Shown here piece after piece: positions 37,527-50,852 of a stretch of DNA of 64,000 bases. The notes below the pieces were generated by a model. That model was not told the origin of the DNA. It worked only from the letters and a program-made list of their open reading frames with translations, and did not search any database. Numbering within the stretch: position 1 is the stretch's first letter; each line of letters begins with the position of its first letter. Where the stretch lies: assembly GCF_902459465.1 (NCBI RefSeq), contig NC_047062.1, positions 6,264,501-6,328,500 on the forward strand. The letters run 5' to 3'. A program made the position numbers and the translations under genes. This DNA is from Asterias rubens. Lineage: Eukaryota; Echinodermata; Asteroidea; Forcipulatida; Asteriidae.

Positions 37527-37814
37527 TCTTTATACTAGTGTAGTATATAGACGTGGATAAATCCAAGTTACACGCGTCTTCCTAAACACCTGAATTAAAC
37601 AAGGCTTACGAAATATCTTAAATAGTTGCTTAGTTATCCTTGTGAAACTAGCTAGTTACACGAGGATAGGACAGTCTAAACTTATTGACCGAGGTCCCCT
37701 ATTGTTAAATACATTGTAATGTAGATAGAGGATTGCGCAACAACATGAACATAAAATTATGATAGGCATCAGTATAGAGAAATCTTCAGCAGGTCGTTAC
37801 TTCGATACTATACA

Positions 37815-38040
37815 GCCTTGGCTGATAAAAGGCAACGCAGTGACAATTTCACTGCTGACGAAAGGATGGCTCTCGTTGAGACCATGAGGGACTTCATTTC
37901 CATTATTGGTGACAAACGATGTGACTCCAAAGCCAACCAGAAAAAAGGTGACGCCTGAAAAGCTATCACTTCAGAAATGTCCATCTCGTTTCCTGACCGT
38001 AACAACCGATATGCAAAGGACTACAATAAGTCAGTGTTAC
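37815..38040 (+). pseudogene. Myb/SANT-like DNA-binding domain fragment (Harbinger/MSANTD type)
   Basis: The + frame from 37815 reads ALADKRQRSDNFTADERMAL and continues VETMRDFISI..DSKANQKKGDA, then a TGA at 37956-37958, then KAITSEM..FPDRNN. The wording (NFT--E---L----, K-D---N--K--AW--I--EFN) is that of Myb/SANT-like domains in PIF/Harbinger-derived proteins. The TGA sits where the family has a conserved Trp. A TACAG just upstream could be an acceptor, but no partner exons are seen. A decayed remnant. Confidence 0.5.
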
Positions 38041-38269
38041 AAAAATAGATTTTTGTTCGAAATTGTGGATGGGTGGGTCAACGAAATAACTGCGAATTGA
38101 AAATCATTTGTTACCACAAGGAACAAAATAAAATAAAACTAGACATTAAGTGTTTGTGAACAAACACGAAGCTGTTCCTTGTTGTTTTGCTTGGATTATG
38201 TGCTTCATTGCCCAAGGAATATATAACTGAAATAAAGGTTTCCAAAAAGTTGTGTAGCTCTTGTTATAA

Positions 38270-38900
38270 GGTTTTACTTCCCTGTTGACCCGTAAGTAAA
38301 GGTCAACATGGGCCCACAGCTACCAAAGATTAATCTGCAATGCCAAAGAGTATATAAAATCGGTTGTGTAGATCTTGATATATAGTCCCACTTCCGGTTG
38401 ACCCAGAAGTAGAGGTCAACTTGGGGTCACAGTTTTCCAAAGCTAATATTTATTGCCTAAGAGTCTACAACTGAAGTTTGAACATTAGCTTTGTACTTTT
38501 TTAGATATGGGTTCACTTCCGGTTGACCCGGAAGTAAAGGTCAACATGGGGTCAAAGTTGTTTCAAACTAATCTTGAATGCCCAAGGAGTCTATAACTGA
38601 ACCAAAATTGATAATCTGTTTTATAGTTCTTGAGATATGGTCCCACTTCCGGTTGACCAGGAAGTAGGGGTCAACTTGAGGTCACGGTTTTTTAAAGTTA
38701 ATATTTTATGCCTAAGGAGTTTATAACTGAAAATATTTTGAAAATTTGCTGTATAGTTCTTGAGATATGGTGACACTTCCGGTTGACGTGGAAGTAGAGG
38801 TCAACTTGAGGTCACAGTTTTTTCAAATTAATCTCCAACCCCCAAGGAGTCTTTAAAAACAAACAGTTGAAAAGTCGGCCGTGAAGTTCTTGAGATATGA
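38270..38900 (-). repeat. About 125-bp tandem repeats with ETS-like palindrome and DR5 motif (in H1)
   Basis: Five imperfect units. Each has the palindromic core ACTTCCGG-TTGACC-CGGAAGT followed by AGGTCA-N5-RGGTCA. The four good DR5 words are at 38413-38429, 38538-38554, 38668-38684 and 38798-38814; the first unit has a degraded second half-site. Comparable blocks occur in H2 (about 42100-42750), H3 (about 43670-44300), H4 (about 47400-48030) and H5 (about 50985-51490). Confidence 0.8.
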
Positions 38901-39779
38901 TGCTGATTTTCTAATTAATATGCATATGAGGGTTACTGGTGGTTAACTAATAAATAATTTTAATATGTTTTATGATAGGAATTAAGCTAATCATCCTAAA
39001 GCTTCCATTTGATATTATTTTACGTGTTTAAAAACACATAATTAATTTGTAGGATACTCCTTTATTTTCCTACTCCTGCCGATAGGGGGCGCTCTCATGA
39101 GACATTTCAATTGCACGATTTCTGCACCGTAATGTCTGTATCTGACTCTGTATTTGTATGTGTACGTCGCAGAGACCAAAACTGTCACAAAATGTCAAGC
39201 TATAATTTCCCCTATAGAACACGGCCCAGTTTCATGGCTCTGTCTGCTTCAACCAAACTCTGCCTATTTATTATACAACCACCATTCTCCGCTTACTGTG
39301 CAGGCGCTGAAATATCTGTACAATTAGTTCAAAGCAAAGATTACATATGATAAGTTTCCCCGCGCACAAGCAAAAATATCCCTGCTAAGCTGTGAAATAT
39401 GCTTTAAGTAAGCGATAATATCCGCGCTTCTGATGTGTCAATTCTTTGCTTACGCAGTGAAGCAGAGTCAAATTGGACCAGTTTCACAAGATTTCCCCTC
39501 ATGTACTAACAATCTTTTTTGACTTTACATGTTTGAAGTGTAGGCCTTACCGAACCTACTTACAGGGCAAAATTACATGGTTCTCATGACCACCAAAGTC
39601 TGCGCTTACGATCACCATTTTCCGCTTTACTGTGATGTGCAAGCTTGGAAAATAATGTGCAAACTTGGAAGCACACAAACAAAAGAAATCCCTGCTATAA
39701 GCAGTCTATTTCGCTTGACGTAAGCGCAGAATTCAATGCTTCTGCTGAGCACTGAATCTTTTTCATTAAGCAAGTTCCC

Positions 39780-40500
39780 ATCATGACTCGACTAGTCGAA
39801 CCTCAAACCTAACTACGACACTTGTCGAGATAAAATACAGATTCTCAAGATTTGTGCCGCTATGTGCCGCAAAGGCAATATTAATTATGTTGCGAATGGG
39901 TGACTAGTGAATTTTACTACTCGACTAGTCGCACCTCAAACCTAACCACGACACTTGTCGAGATAAAGTACGGATTCTCAAGATTTGTGCCGCTATGCCG
40001 CAAGGGCAATATAAATTATGTTGCGAATAGTAGTAAGCAACACAACTGGTTCACCAAACAGGTAGTCGGGACAAATTTTTAATTATGTTGCGAATGGGTG
40101 TGACTAGTGAAATTTACTACTCGACTAGTCGCACTTCAAACCTAACTATGACACTTGTCGAGATAAAGTACAGATTCTCAAGATTTGTGCCGCTATGCCG
40201 CAAGGGCAATATTAATTATGTTGCGAATAGTAGTAAGCAACACAACTGGTTCACCAAACAGGTAGTCGGGACAAATTTTTAATTATGTTGCGAATGGGTG
40301 TGACTAGTGAAATTTACTACTCGACTAGTCGCACTTCAAACCTAACTATGACACTTGTCGAGATAAAGTACAGATTCTCAAGATTTGTGCCGCTATGCCG
40401 CAAGGGCAATATTAATTATGTTGCGAATAGTAGTAAGCAACACAACTGGTTCACCAAACAGGTAGTCGGGACAAATTTTGTAGTCGATGTGTGGACACGA
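39780..40500. repeat. 200-bp internal minisatellite in H1
   Basis: The two complete units starting near 40085 and 40285 are exactly 200 bp apart and almost identical (CTACTCGACTAGTCGCAC, GTGCCGCTATGCCGCAAGGG, AACTGGTTCACCAAACAGGT). Two shorter units precede them. H3 (about 45190-45850) has four units and H4 (about 48920-49370) has three, so copy number varies between elements. Short open frames here repeat with the units and are not genes. Confidence 0.85.
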
Positions 40501-41968
40501 TTATAACGGAGTAGAGAAAAACAGTAGTCGCGACTCAGATAATAATTTGTAGTCGCGACTTTAACACTAAAGCACACTAGTCGCCCCTGCCTACTTTTGT
40601 CACAAGTAAAGCACGGTTTTTCCTGCGAATGCAAATCAAATTTTTAAGTCACTGTTTTCGCAGTGAAAGTTTCGCAGGAGTTGAGCACAATTAGTCAACT
40701 GTAGCAAATTTTTTGATGCGAATTGTGACGTGAAGAACACATTCCCGGCTAAGCTGTAAAATACGCTTAGCGTAAGCACAGTTCCCTGATTACGTAAGCA
40801 CTGCGATTCTTTCCTTTAAAAGCCATTGGCCCAGGACCAAACTACATAATAGCTTTTTAAACACAAAAAGCAGCTTAACCATGCCTCATGTTCAAGTTGT
40901 GAATCCAGGTGTTCTGCTCAATTTCTGCAATTTTGTAAAACAAAATGTTTTGCCTGTTTATTATAAGCAGCTCTATAAAACTGAGCCACTCAACCACCAG
41001 AGAATTAACGTCAGCATAATAAAATCTCTGCTTTTGTATTCCTGTCAAAGAGTTTTTGTTTGTCATGGTCTAATTTCCGAACGTAACGCGAAATACTGGA
41101 ATTAGTTTAGGCAAATGGTCCCCGGCGCGAACAAGGTGACTTTACCCGTAAATAATTCCAAATCCCGGGCGGTCTATTTTCGTCGTCCACGCTCGTCGCC
41201 TGAAATGAACCCGGTCCACGACGCACCATGCGTTGGAAACAAGTTTAGACTTGTGCTAGTCGGTGACCATAAGAAATCTATGTATATTGAACAAAAAAAC
41301 GCAATAATACCGGTCGAAAATGGGATAAGGACTTGGTCAAGTTAACAGTTTTACAATTTTGACTATTCAAATCAAGTTTTACGCCGTACCCATGATCTTT
41401 GAAAAAATTTCCCCGGAAATACAGGTTTTTAAAAATAATTACACTGTTTCTATAAGTTCTGATGCTTTTAAAATGACCATCAATAAAATATATCTTAATC
41501 TAAAGCAGTTTTGGGAAGTGTACAACATGTAATTTAGTTTTAATCGAATAAATTATGTTTCGGAAAGCTGGGTTTGTTTACACTTCAAGAGCCATTGTGT
41601 TTGTGCACAGACACAAAACGTGCATTACATGGCGTCATGGTGACGTCGTCCAGAATTTTATGTCGGAAATCACATTAACAGGACCTGACTAGTGTATAGC
41701 TGAAAAAAGTTTCAGGATCGACGGTCTACTTTTTGAGATATGGTGTTAACTTGGTTTGCTAATTAAATATTCACAAGCTTAATTAAGGCTTATTAATTAA
41801 CAATTTTAACATTTTTTACGATAAGAATTAAGCTTATGTTCTAAGCTTCAATTTGGTATAATAAACTCACTCTTTCGTATTATGGTTTAGGAGATTAGGC
41901 TGCCGCAAAAACGTGTACAAACACTATGGGATTTAGGGAGAAACAAAGAATAATAATAATAATAATAA

Positions 41969-43525
41969 CTAGACAATAAGTGTTTGTGAACAAACACGAA
42001 GCTGTTCCTTGTTGTTTTGCTTGGATTATGTGCTTCATTGCCCAAGGAATATATAACTGAAAAAAAGGTTTCAAAAAAGTTGTGTAGCTCTTGGTATTAG
42101 GTCACACTTCCCGGTTGACCCGCAAGTAAAGGTCAAAATGGGCCCACAGCTACCAAAGACTAATCTGCAATGCCATGGAGTCTATAACTGCAAAAGTTAA
42201 AGCAATCGGTTGTGAAGATTTTGATATATAGTCCCACTTCCGGTTGACCCAGAAGTAGAGGTCAACATAGGGTCACAGTTTTCCAAAGTTAATATTTATT
42301 GCCTTAGAGTCTATAACTGAAGTTTGAACATTGGCTTTGTACTTCTTGAGATATGGGCCCACTTCCGGTCGACCCGGAAGTAAAGGTCAACATGGGGTCA
42401 AATGTGTTTCAAACTAATCTTGAATGTCCAAGGAGTCTATAACTGAAAAAAGTTTGAAAATCGGTTGTATATTTCTTGAGATATGGTCCCACTTCCGGTT
42501 GACCCGGAAGTAGAGGTCAACTTGAGGTCACGGTTTGTCAAAAGTTATATTTTATGCCTAAGGAGTTTATAACTGAAAAAAGTTTTATAATCTGTTGTAT
42601 AGTTCTTGAGATATGGTCCCACTTCCGGTCGACCCGGAAGTAGGGGTCAACTTGAGGTCACGATTTTTTAAAATTAATTTCCAATCCCCAAAGAGTCTTT
42701 AGCAACAAACAGTCTTAAAATCGGCTGTATACTTCTTGAGATATGGTGTTGCAAAGATTTTCTAATTTAATATGCAAATGAGGGTCATGTGGTTAATTAG
42801 TTACTAGTTGCCATTTTTCAAAAACAAATTAAAGATGCAAACATCACGACATCGTCTTCTCAGACTCTCCCCGAGAGTCCTCAACCCTTACAGGTCCGCA
42901 GTGTGTTGCAAGAGTCATAGAGATGTTTAAACATAGCAATGAAAGTGACTGCACCCAATTTATGAAGTACTACGTTGTACCCATGATGCCAAGATTCTAA
43001 TTGATTAATTAATTAATAGACGAACATTGATTGCTTTTATGGACTGAAACAAATCTTATTAGAATCAGTGTATTTTTCTACACATAATATGATATTTAGG
43101 AAACTAACAAATAAATTATTTAGAAGTTATTGTGTTTTTGACCAGTTTAAAGTATAGATTTGAAGAGCCATTGTGTTTGTGCACAGACACAAAACGTGCA
43201 TTACATGACGTCATGGTGACGTCGTCCAGAATTTTATGTCGGAAATCACATTAACAGGACCTGACTAGTGTATAGCTGAAAAAAGTTTCAGGATCGGCGG
43301 TCTAATTTTTGAGATATGGTGTTAACTAGGTTTGGTAATTAAATATTCACAAGCTTAATTAAGGCTTATTAATTATTTTTTTTTACATTTTTTACGATAA
43401 GAATTAAGCTTATGTTCTAAGCTTCAATTTGGTATAATAAACTCACTCTTTCGTATTATGGTTTAGGAGATTAGGCTGCCGCAAAAACGTGTACAAACAC
43501 TATGGGATTTAGGGAGAAACAAAGA
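41969..43525 (-). mobile_element. Helitron-like element H2 (short form, 1.56 kb)
   Basis: Same TC start (43525) and 3' hairpin/CTAG end (41980-41997; CTAG 41969-41972) as H1. It lacks the roughly 2.3-kb middle and instead has a segment found only in H2 and H5 (CAGACTCTCCCCGAGAGTCC region, about 42790-43140). Separated from H1 by a TAATAATAA spacer. Confidence 0.75.
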
Positions 43526-43538
43526 ATAATAATAATAA

Positions 43539-46500
43539 CTAGACATTAAGTGTTTGTGAACAAACACGAAGCTGTTCCTTGTTGTTTTGCTTGGATTATG
43601 TGCTTCATTGCCCAAGGAATATATAACTTAAAAAAAGGTTTCAAAAAAGTTGTGTAGCTCTTGTTATAAGGTTTTACTTCCCGGTTGACCCGTAAGTAAA
43701 GGTCAACATGGGCCCACAGCTACCAAAGATTAATCTGCAATGCCAAGGAGTCTATAAAATCGGTTGTTTAGATCTTGATATATAGTCCCACTTCCGGTTG
43801 ACCCAGAAGTAGAGGTCAACTTGGGGTCACAGTTTTCCAAAGCTAATATTTATTGCCTAAGAGTCTACAACTGAAGTTTGAACATTAGCTTTGTACTTTT
43901 TTAGATATGGGTTCACTTCCGGTTGACCCGGAAGTAAAGATCAACATGGGGTCAAAGTTGTTTCAAACTAATCTTGAATGCCCAAGGAGTCTATAACTGA
44001 ACCAAAATTGATAATCTGTTGTATAGTTCTTGAGATATGGTCCCACTTCCGGTTGACCAGGAAGTAGGGGTCAACTTGAGGTCACGTTTTTTTAAAGTTA
44101 ATATTTTATGCCTAAGGAGTTTATAACTGAAAATATTTTGAAAATCTGCTGTATAGTTCTTGAGATATGGTGACACTTCCGGTTGACGCGGAAGTAGAGG
44201 TCAACTTGACGTCACAGTTTTTTCAATCTAATCTCCAACCCCCAAGGAGTCTTTAAAAACAAACAGTTGAAAAGTCGGCCGTGAAGTTCTTGAGATATGA
44301 TGCTGCAAAGATTTCCTAATTAATATGGATATGAGGGTCACTGGTGGTTTGTTAATAAATAATTTTAATATGTTTTATGATAGGAATTAAGCTAAACAAC
44401 CTAAAGCTTCCATTTGATATTATTTTACGTGTTTAAAAACACATAATTAATTTGTAGGATACTCCTTTATTTTCCTACTCCTGCCGATAGGGGGCGCTCT
44501 TATGAGACATTTCAATTGCACGATTTCTGCACCGTAATGTCTGTATCTGACTCTGTATTTGTATGTGTACGTCGCAGAGACCAAAACTGTCACAAAATGT
44601 CAAGCTATAATTTCCCCTATAGAACACGGCCCACTTTTATGGCTCTGTCTGCTTCAACCAAACTCTGCCCATTTATTATACAACCACCATTCTCCGCTTA
44701 CTGTGCAGGCGCTGAAATATCTGTACAATTAGTTCAAAGCAAATATTACATATGATAAGTTTCCCCGCGCACAAGCAAAAATATCCCTGCTAAGCTGTGA
44801 AATATGCTTTAAGTAAGCGATAATATCCGCGCTTCTGATGTGTCAATTCTTTGCTTACGCAGTGAAGCAGAGTCAAATTGGACCAGTTTCACAAGATTTC
44901 CCCTCATGTACTAACAATCTTTTTTGACTTTACATGTTTGAAGTGTAGGCCTTACCAAACCTACTTACAGGGCAAAGTTACATGGTTCTCATGACCACCA
45001 AAGTCTGCGCTTACGATCACCATTTTCCGCTTTACTGTGATGTGCAAGCTTGGAAAATAATGTGCGAACTTGGAAGCACACAAACAAAAGAAATCCCTGC
45101 TATAAGCAGTCTATTTCGCTTGACGTAAGCGCAGAATTCAATGCTTCTGCAGAGCACTGAATCTTTTTCATTAAGCAAGTTCCCATCATGACTCGACTAG
45201 TCGAACCTCAAACCTAACTACGACACTTGTCGAGATAAAATACAGATTCTCAAGATTTGTGCCGCTATGTGCCGCAAAGGCAATATTAATTATGTTGCCA
45301 ATGGGTGACTAGTGAATTTTACTACTCGACTAGTTGCACCTCAAACCTGCCTGCGACACTTGTCGAGATAAAATACGGATTCTCAAGATTTGTACCGCTA
45401 TGTGCCGCAAGGGCAATATTAATTATGTTGCGAATGGTTGTGACTAGTGAAATTTACTACTCTACTAGTCGCACTTCAAACCTAACTACGACACTTGTCG
45501 AGATAAAGTAAGGATTCTCAAGATTTGTGCCGCTATGCCGCAAGGGCAATATAAATTATGTTGCGAATAGTAGTAAGCAACACAACTGGTTCATCAAACA
45601 GGTAGTCGGGACCAATTTTTAATTATGTTGCGAATGGGTGTGACTAGTGAAATTTACTACTCGACTAGTCGCACTTCAAACCTAACTACGACACTTGTCG
45701 AGATAAAGTACGGATTCTCAAGATTTGTGCCGCTATGCCGCAAGGGCAATATTAATTATGTTGCGAATAGTAATAAGCAACACAACTGGTTCACCAAACA
45801 GGTAGTCGGGACAAATTTTGTAGTCGATGAGTGGACACGATTATAACGGAGTAGAGAAAAACAGTAGTCGCGACTCAAATAATAATTTGTAGTCGCGACT
45901 TTAACACTAAAGCACACTAGTCGCCCCTGCCTACTTTTGTCACAAGTAAAGCACGGTTTTTCCTGCGAATGCAAATCAAATTTTTAAGTCACTGTTTTTG
46001 CAGTGAAAGTTTCGCAGGAGTTGAGCACAATTAGTCAACTGTAGCAAATTTTTTGATGCAAATTGTGACGTGATGAACACATTCCCTGCTAAGCTGTAAA
46101 ATACGCTTAGCGTAAGCACAGTTCCCTGATTACGTAAGCGCTGCGATTCTTTCCTTTAAAAGCCATTGGCCCAGGACCAAACTACATAATAGCTTTTTAA
46201 ACACAAAAAGCAGCTTAACCATGCCTCATGTTCAAGTTGTGAATCCAGGTATTCTGCTCAATTTCTGCAATTTTGTAAAGCAAAATGTTTTGCCTGTTTA
46301 TTATAAGCAGCTCTATAAAACTCTGCTTTTGTATTCCTGTCAAAGAGTTTTTGTTTGTCATGGTCCAATTTCCGAACGTAACGCGAAATACTGGAATTAG
46401 TTTAGGCAAATGGTCCCCGGCGCGAACAAGATGACTTTACCCGTAAATAATTCCAAATCCCGGGCGGTCTATTTTCGTCGTCCACGCTCGTCGGCTGAAA

Positions 46501-47259
46501 TGAACCCGGTCCACGACGCACCATGCTCAGGCTTGTCAAATTTTGGGAACAAGTTTAGACTTGTGCTAGTCGGTTACCGTAAGAAATCTATGTATATTGA
46601 ACAAAAAAACGCAATAACACCGGTCGAAAATGGTATAAGGACTTGGTCAAGTTAACAGTTTTACAATTTTGACTATTCAAATCAAGTTTTACGCCGTACC
46701 CATGATCTTTGAAAAAACTTCCCCGGAAATACAGGTTTTTAAAAATAATTTCACTGTTTCTATAAGTTCTGATGCTTTTAAAATGACAATCAATAAAATA
46801 TATCTTAATCTAAAGCAATTTTGGGAAGTGTACAACATGTAATTTAATTTTAATAGAATAAATTATGTTTTGGAAAGCTGGGTTTGTTTACACTTCAAGA
46901 GCCATTGTGTTTGTGCACAGACACAAAACGTGCATTACATGACGTCATGGTGACGTCGTCCAGAATTTTATGTCGGAAATCACATTAACAGGACCTGACT
47001 AGTGTATAGCTGAAAAAAGTTTCAGGATCGGCGGTCTACTTTTTGAGATATGGTGTTAACAAGGTTTGCTAATTAAATATTCATAAGCTTAATTAAGGAT
47101 TATTAATTAACAATTTTAACATTTTTTACGATAAGAATTAAGCTTATGTTCTAAGCTTCAATTTGGTATAATAAACTCACTCTTCCGTATTATGGTTTAG
47201 GAGATTAGGCTGCCACAAAAACGTGTACAAACACTATGGGATTTAGGGAGAAACAAAGA
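43539..47259 (-). mobile_element. Helitron-like element H3 (long form, 3.7 kb)
   Basis: The hairpin is at 43550-43567, CTAG at 43539-43542 and the TC start at 47259. It is very similar to H1 throughout, with a deletion of about 45 bp near 46320 relative to H1 and H4. No coding frame for Rep or helicase. Confidence 0.75.
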
Positions 47260-47272
47260 ATAATAATAAAAA

Positions 47273-50200
47273 CTAGACATTAAGTGTTTGTGAACAAACA
47301 CAAAGCTGTTCCTTGTTGTTTTGCTTGGATTATGTGCTTCATTGCCCAAGGAATATATAACTGAAAAAAAGGTTTCAAAAAAGTTGTGTAGCTCTTGTTA
47401 TAAGGTTTTACTTCCCGGTTGACCCGTAAGTAAAGGTCAACATGGGCCCACAGCTACCAAAGATTAATCTGCAATGCCAAGGAGTCTATAAAATCGGTTG
47501 TGTAGATCTTGATATATAGTCCCACTTCCGGTTGACCCAGAAGTAGAGGTCAACTTGGGGTCACAGTTTTCCAAAGCTAATATTTATTGCCTAAGAGTCT
47601 ACAACTGAAGTTTGAACATTAGCTTTGTACTTTTTTAGATATGGGTTTACTTCCGGTTGACCCGGAAGTAAAGGTCAACATGGGGTCAAAGTTGTTTCAA
47701 ACTAATCTTGAATGCCCAAGGAGTCTATAACTGAACCAAAATTGATAATCTGTTGTATAGTTCTTGAGATATGGTCCCACTTCCGGTTGACCAGGAAGTA
47801 GGGGTCAACTTGAGGTCACGGTTTTTTAAAGTTAATATTTTATGCCTAAGGAGTTTATAACTGAAAATATTTTGAAAATCTGCTGTATAGTTCTTGAGAT
47901 ATGGTGACACTTCCGGTTGACGCGGAAGTAGAGGTCAACTTGAGGTCACAGTTTTTTCAAATTAATCTCCAACCCCCAAGGAGTCTTTAAAAACAAACAG
48001 TTGAAAAGTCGGCCGTGAAGTTCTTGAGATATGATGCTGCAAAGATTTCCTAATTAATATGCATATGAGGGTCACTGGTGGTTAATTAATAAATAATTTT
48101 AATATGTTTTATGATAGGAATTAAGCTAAACATCCTAAAGCTTCCATTTGATATTATTTTACGCGTTTAAAAACACATAATTAATTTGTAGGATACTCCT
48201 TTATTTCCCTACTCCTGCCGATAGGGGGCGCTCTTATGAGACATTTCAATTGTACGATTTCTGCACCGTAATGTCTGTATCTGACTCTGTATTTGTATGT
48301 GTACATCGCAGAGACCAAAACTGTCACAAAATGTCAAGCTATAATTTCCCCTATAGAACACGGCCCAGTTTTATGGCTCTGTCTGCTTCAACCAAACTCT
48401 GCCCATTTATTATACAACCACCATTCTCCGCTTACTGTGCAGGCGCTGAAATATCTGTACAATTAGTTCAAAGCAAAGACTACATATGATAAGTTTCCCC
48501 GCACACAAGCAAAAATATCCCTGCTAAGCTGTGAAATATGCTTTAAGTAAGCGATAATATCCGCGCTTCTGATGTGTAAATTCTTTGCTTACGCAGTGAA
48601 GCAGAGTCAAATTGGACCAGTTTCACAAGATTTCCCCTCATGTACTAACAATCTTTTTTGACTTTACATGTTTGAAGTGTAGGCCTTACCAAACCTACTT
48701 ACAGGGCAAAATTACATGGTTCTCATGACCACCAAAGTCTGCGCTTACGATCACCATTTTCCGCTTTACTGTGATGTGCAAGCTTGGAAAATAATGTGCG
48801 AACTTGGAAGCACACAAACAAAAGAAATCCATGCTATAAGCAGTCTATTTTGCTTGACGTAAGCGCAGAATTCAATGCTTCTGCAGAGCACTGAATCTTT
48901 TTCATTAAGCAAGTTCCCATCATGACTCGACTAGTCGAACCTCAAACCTAACTACGACACTTGTCGAGATAAAATACAGATTCTCAAGATTTGTGCCGCT
49001 ATGTGCCGCAAAGGCAATATTAATTATGTTGCGAATGGGTGACTAGTGAATTTTACTACGCGACTAGTCGCACCTCAAACCTGCCTACGACACTTGTCGA
49101 GATAAAATACGGATTCTCAAGATTTGTACCGCTATGTGCCGCAAGGGCAATATTAATTATGTTGCGAATGGGTGACTAGTGAAATTTACTACTCGACTAG
49201 TCGCACTTCAAACCTAACTATGACACTTGTCGAGATAAAGTACAGATTCTCAAGATTTGTGCCGCTATGCCGCAAGGGCAATATTAATTATGTTGCGAAT
49301 AGTAGTAAGCAACACAACTGGTTCACCAAACAGGTAGTCGGGACAAATTTTGTAGTCGATGTGTAGACACGATTATAACGGAGTAGAGAAAAACAGTAGT
49401 CGCGACTCAAATAATAATTTGTAGTCGCGATTTTAACACTAAAGCACACTAGTCGCCCCTGCCTACTTTTGTCACAAGTAAAGCACGGTTTTTCCTGCGA
49501 ATGTAAATCAAATTTTTAAGTCACTGTTTTTGCAGTGAAAGTTTCGCAGGAGTTGAGCACAATTAGTCAACTGTAGCAAATTTTTTGATGCGAATTGTGA
49601 CGTGAAGAACACATTCCCTGCTAAGCTGTAAAATACGCTTAGCGTAAGCACAGTTCCCTGATTACGTAAGCGCTGCGATTCTTTCCTTTAAAAGCCATTG
49701 GCCCAGGACCAAACTACATAATAGCTTTTTAAACACAAAAAGCAGCTTAACCATGCCTAATGTTCAAGTTGTGAATCCAGGTATTCTGCTCAATTTCTGC
49801 AATTTTTTAAAGCAAAATGTTTTGCCTGTTTATTATAAGCAGCTCTATAAAACTGAGCCACTCAACCACCAGAGAAACGTCAGCATAATAAAATCTCTGC
49901 TTTTGTATTCCTGTCAAAGAGTTTTTGTTTGTCATGGTCTAATTTCCGAACGTAACGCGAAATACTGGAATTAGTTTAGGCAAATGGTCACCGGCGCGAA
50001 CAAGGTGACTTTACCCGTAAATAACTCCAAATCCCGGGCGGTCTATTTTCGTCGTCCACGCTCGTCGGCTGAAATGAACCCGGTCCACGACGCACCATGC
50101 TCAGGCTTGTCAAATTTTGGGAACAAGTCTAGACTTGTGCTAGTCGGTTACCGTAAGAAATCTATGTATATTGAACAAAAAACGCAATAACAACGGTTGA

Positions 50201-50833
50201 AATTGGTATAACGACCTGGTCAAGTTAACAGTTTTACAATTTTGACTATTCAAATCAAGTTTTACGCCGTACCCATGATCTTTGAAAAAACATCCCCGGA
50301 AATACAGGTTTTTTAAAATAATTACACTGTTTCTATAAGTTCTGATGCTTTTAAAATGACCATCAATAAAATATATCTTAATCTAAAGCAGTTTTGGGAA
50401 GTGTACAACATGTAATTTAATTTTAATCGAATAAATTATGTTTCGGAAAGCTGGGTTTGTTAACACTTCAAGAGCCATTGTGTTTGTGCACAGACACAAA
50501 ACGTGCATTACATGACGTCATGGTGACGTCGTCCAGAATTTTATGTAGGAAATCACATAAACAGGACCTCACTAGTGTATAGCTGAAAAAAGTTTCAGGA
50601 TCAGCGGTCTACTTTTTGAGATATGGTGTTAACTTGGTTTGCTAATTAAATATTCACAAGCTTAATTAAGGCTTATTAATTAACAATTTTAACATTTTTT
50701 TACGATAAGAATTAAGCTTATGTTCTAAGCTTCAATTTGGTATAATAAACTCACTCTTTCGTAATATGGTTTAGGAGATTAGGCTGCCGCAAAAACGTGT
50801 ACAAACACTATGGGATTTAGGGAGAAACAAAGA
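47273..50833 (-). mobile_element. Helitron-like element H4 (long form, 3.56 kb)
   Basis: The hairpin is at 47284-47301, CTAG at 47273-47276 and the TC start at 50833. Shorter than H1 and H3 mainly because it has one fewer 200-bp minisatellite unit. Confidence 0.75.
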
Positions 50834-50852
50834 ATAATAATAATAATAATAA

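Larger units (their letters stand above)
38139..41949 (-). mobile_element. Helitron-like element H1 (long form, 3.8 kb)
   Basis: On the - strand the element starts TCTTTGTTTCTCCCTAAATC (from 41949). It ends with the hairpin GTGTTTGTTCACAAACAC (38150-38167), a 7-base spacer and CTAG (38142-38139), followed by T. TC..hairpin..CTAG|T is the signature of Helitron rolling-circle transposons (established). There is no Rep or helicase frame, so it is non-autonomous. Inside: five repeats of about 125 bp near the 3' end (38270-38900), three nested pieces of MITE family C (39224-40840), and a 200-bp minisatellite (about 39780-40500, four copies). Confidence 0.75.

Noticed and set aside
39111..39350. 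A 79-codon frame repeated at 44516 and 48250, apparently a conserved protein family
   Set aside because: The similarity is explained by recent duplication of whole Helitron units. The frame reads across pieces of MITE family C and a TA-rich segment, with no domain and no codon-position bias in the differences.
40881..41105. A 74-codon frame with copies in H3 and H4, a possible captured gene
   Set aside because: It is disrupted by a deletion in H3, has no recognisable domain, no splice context, and differences are not biased to third positions by eye.
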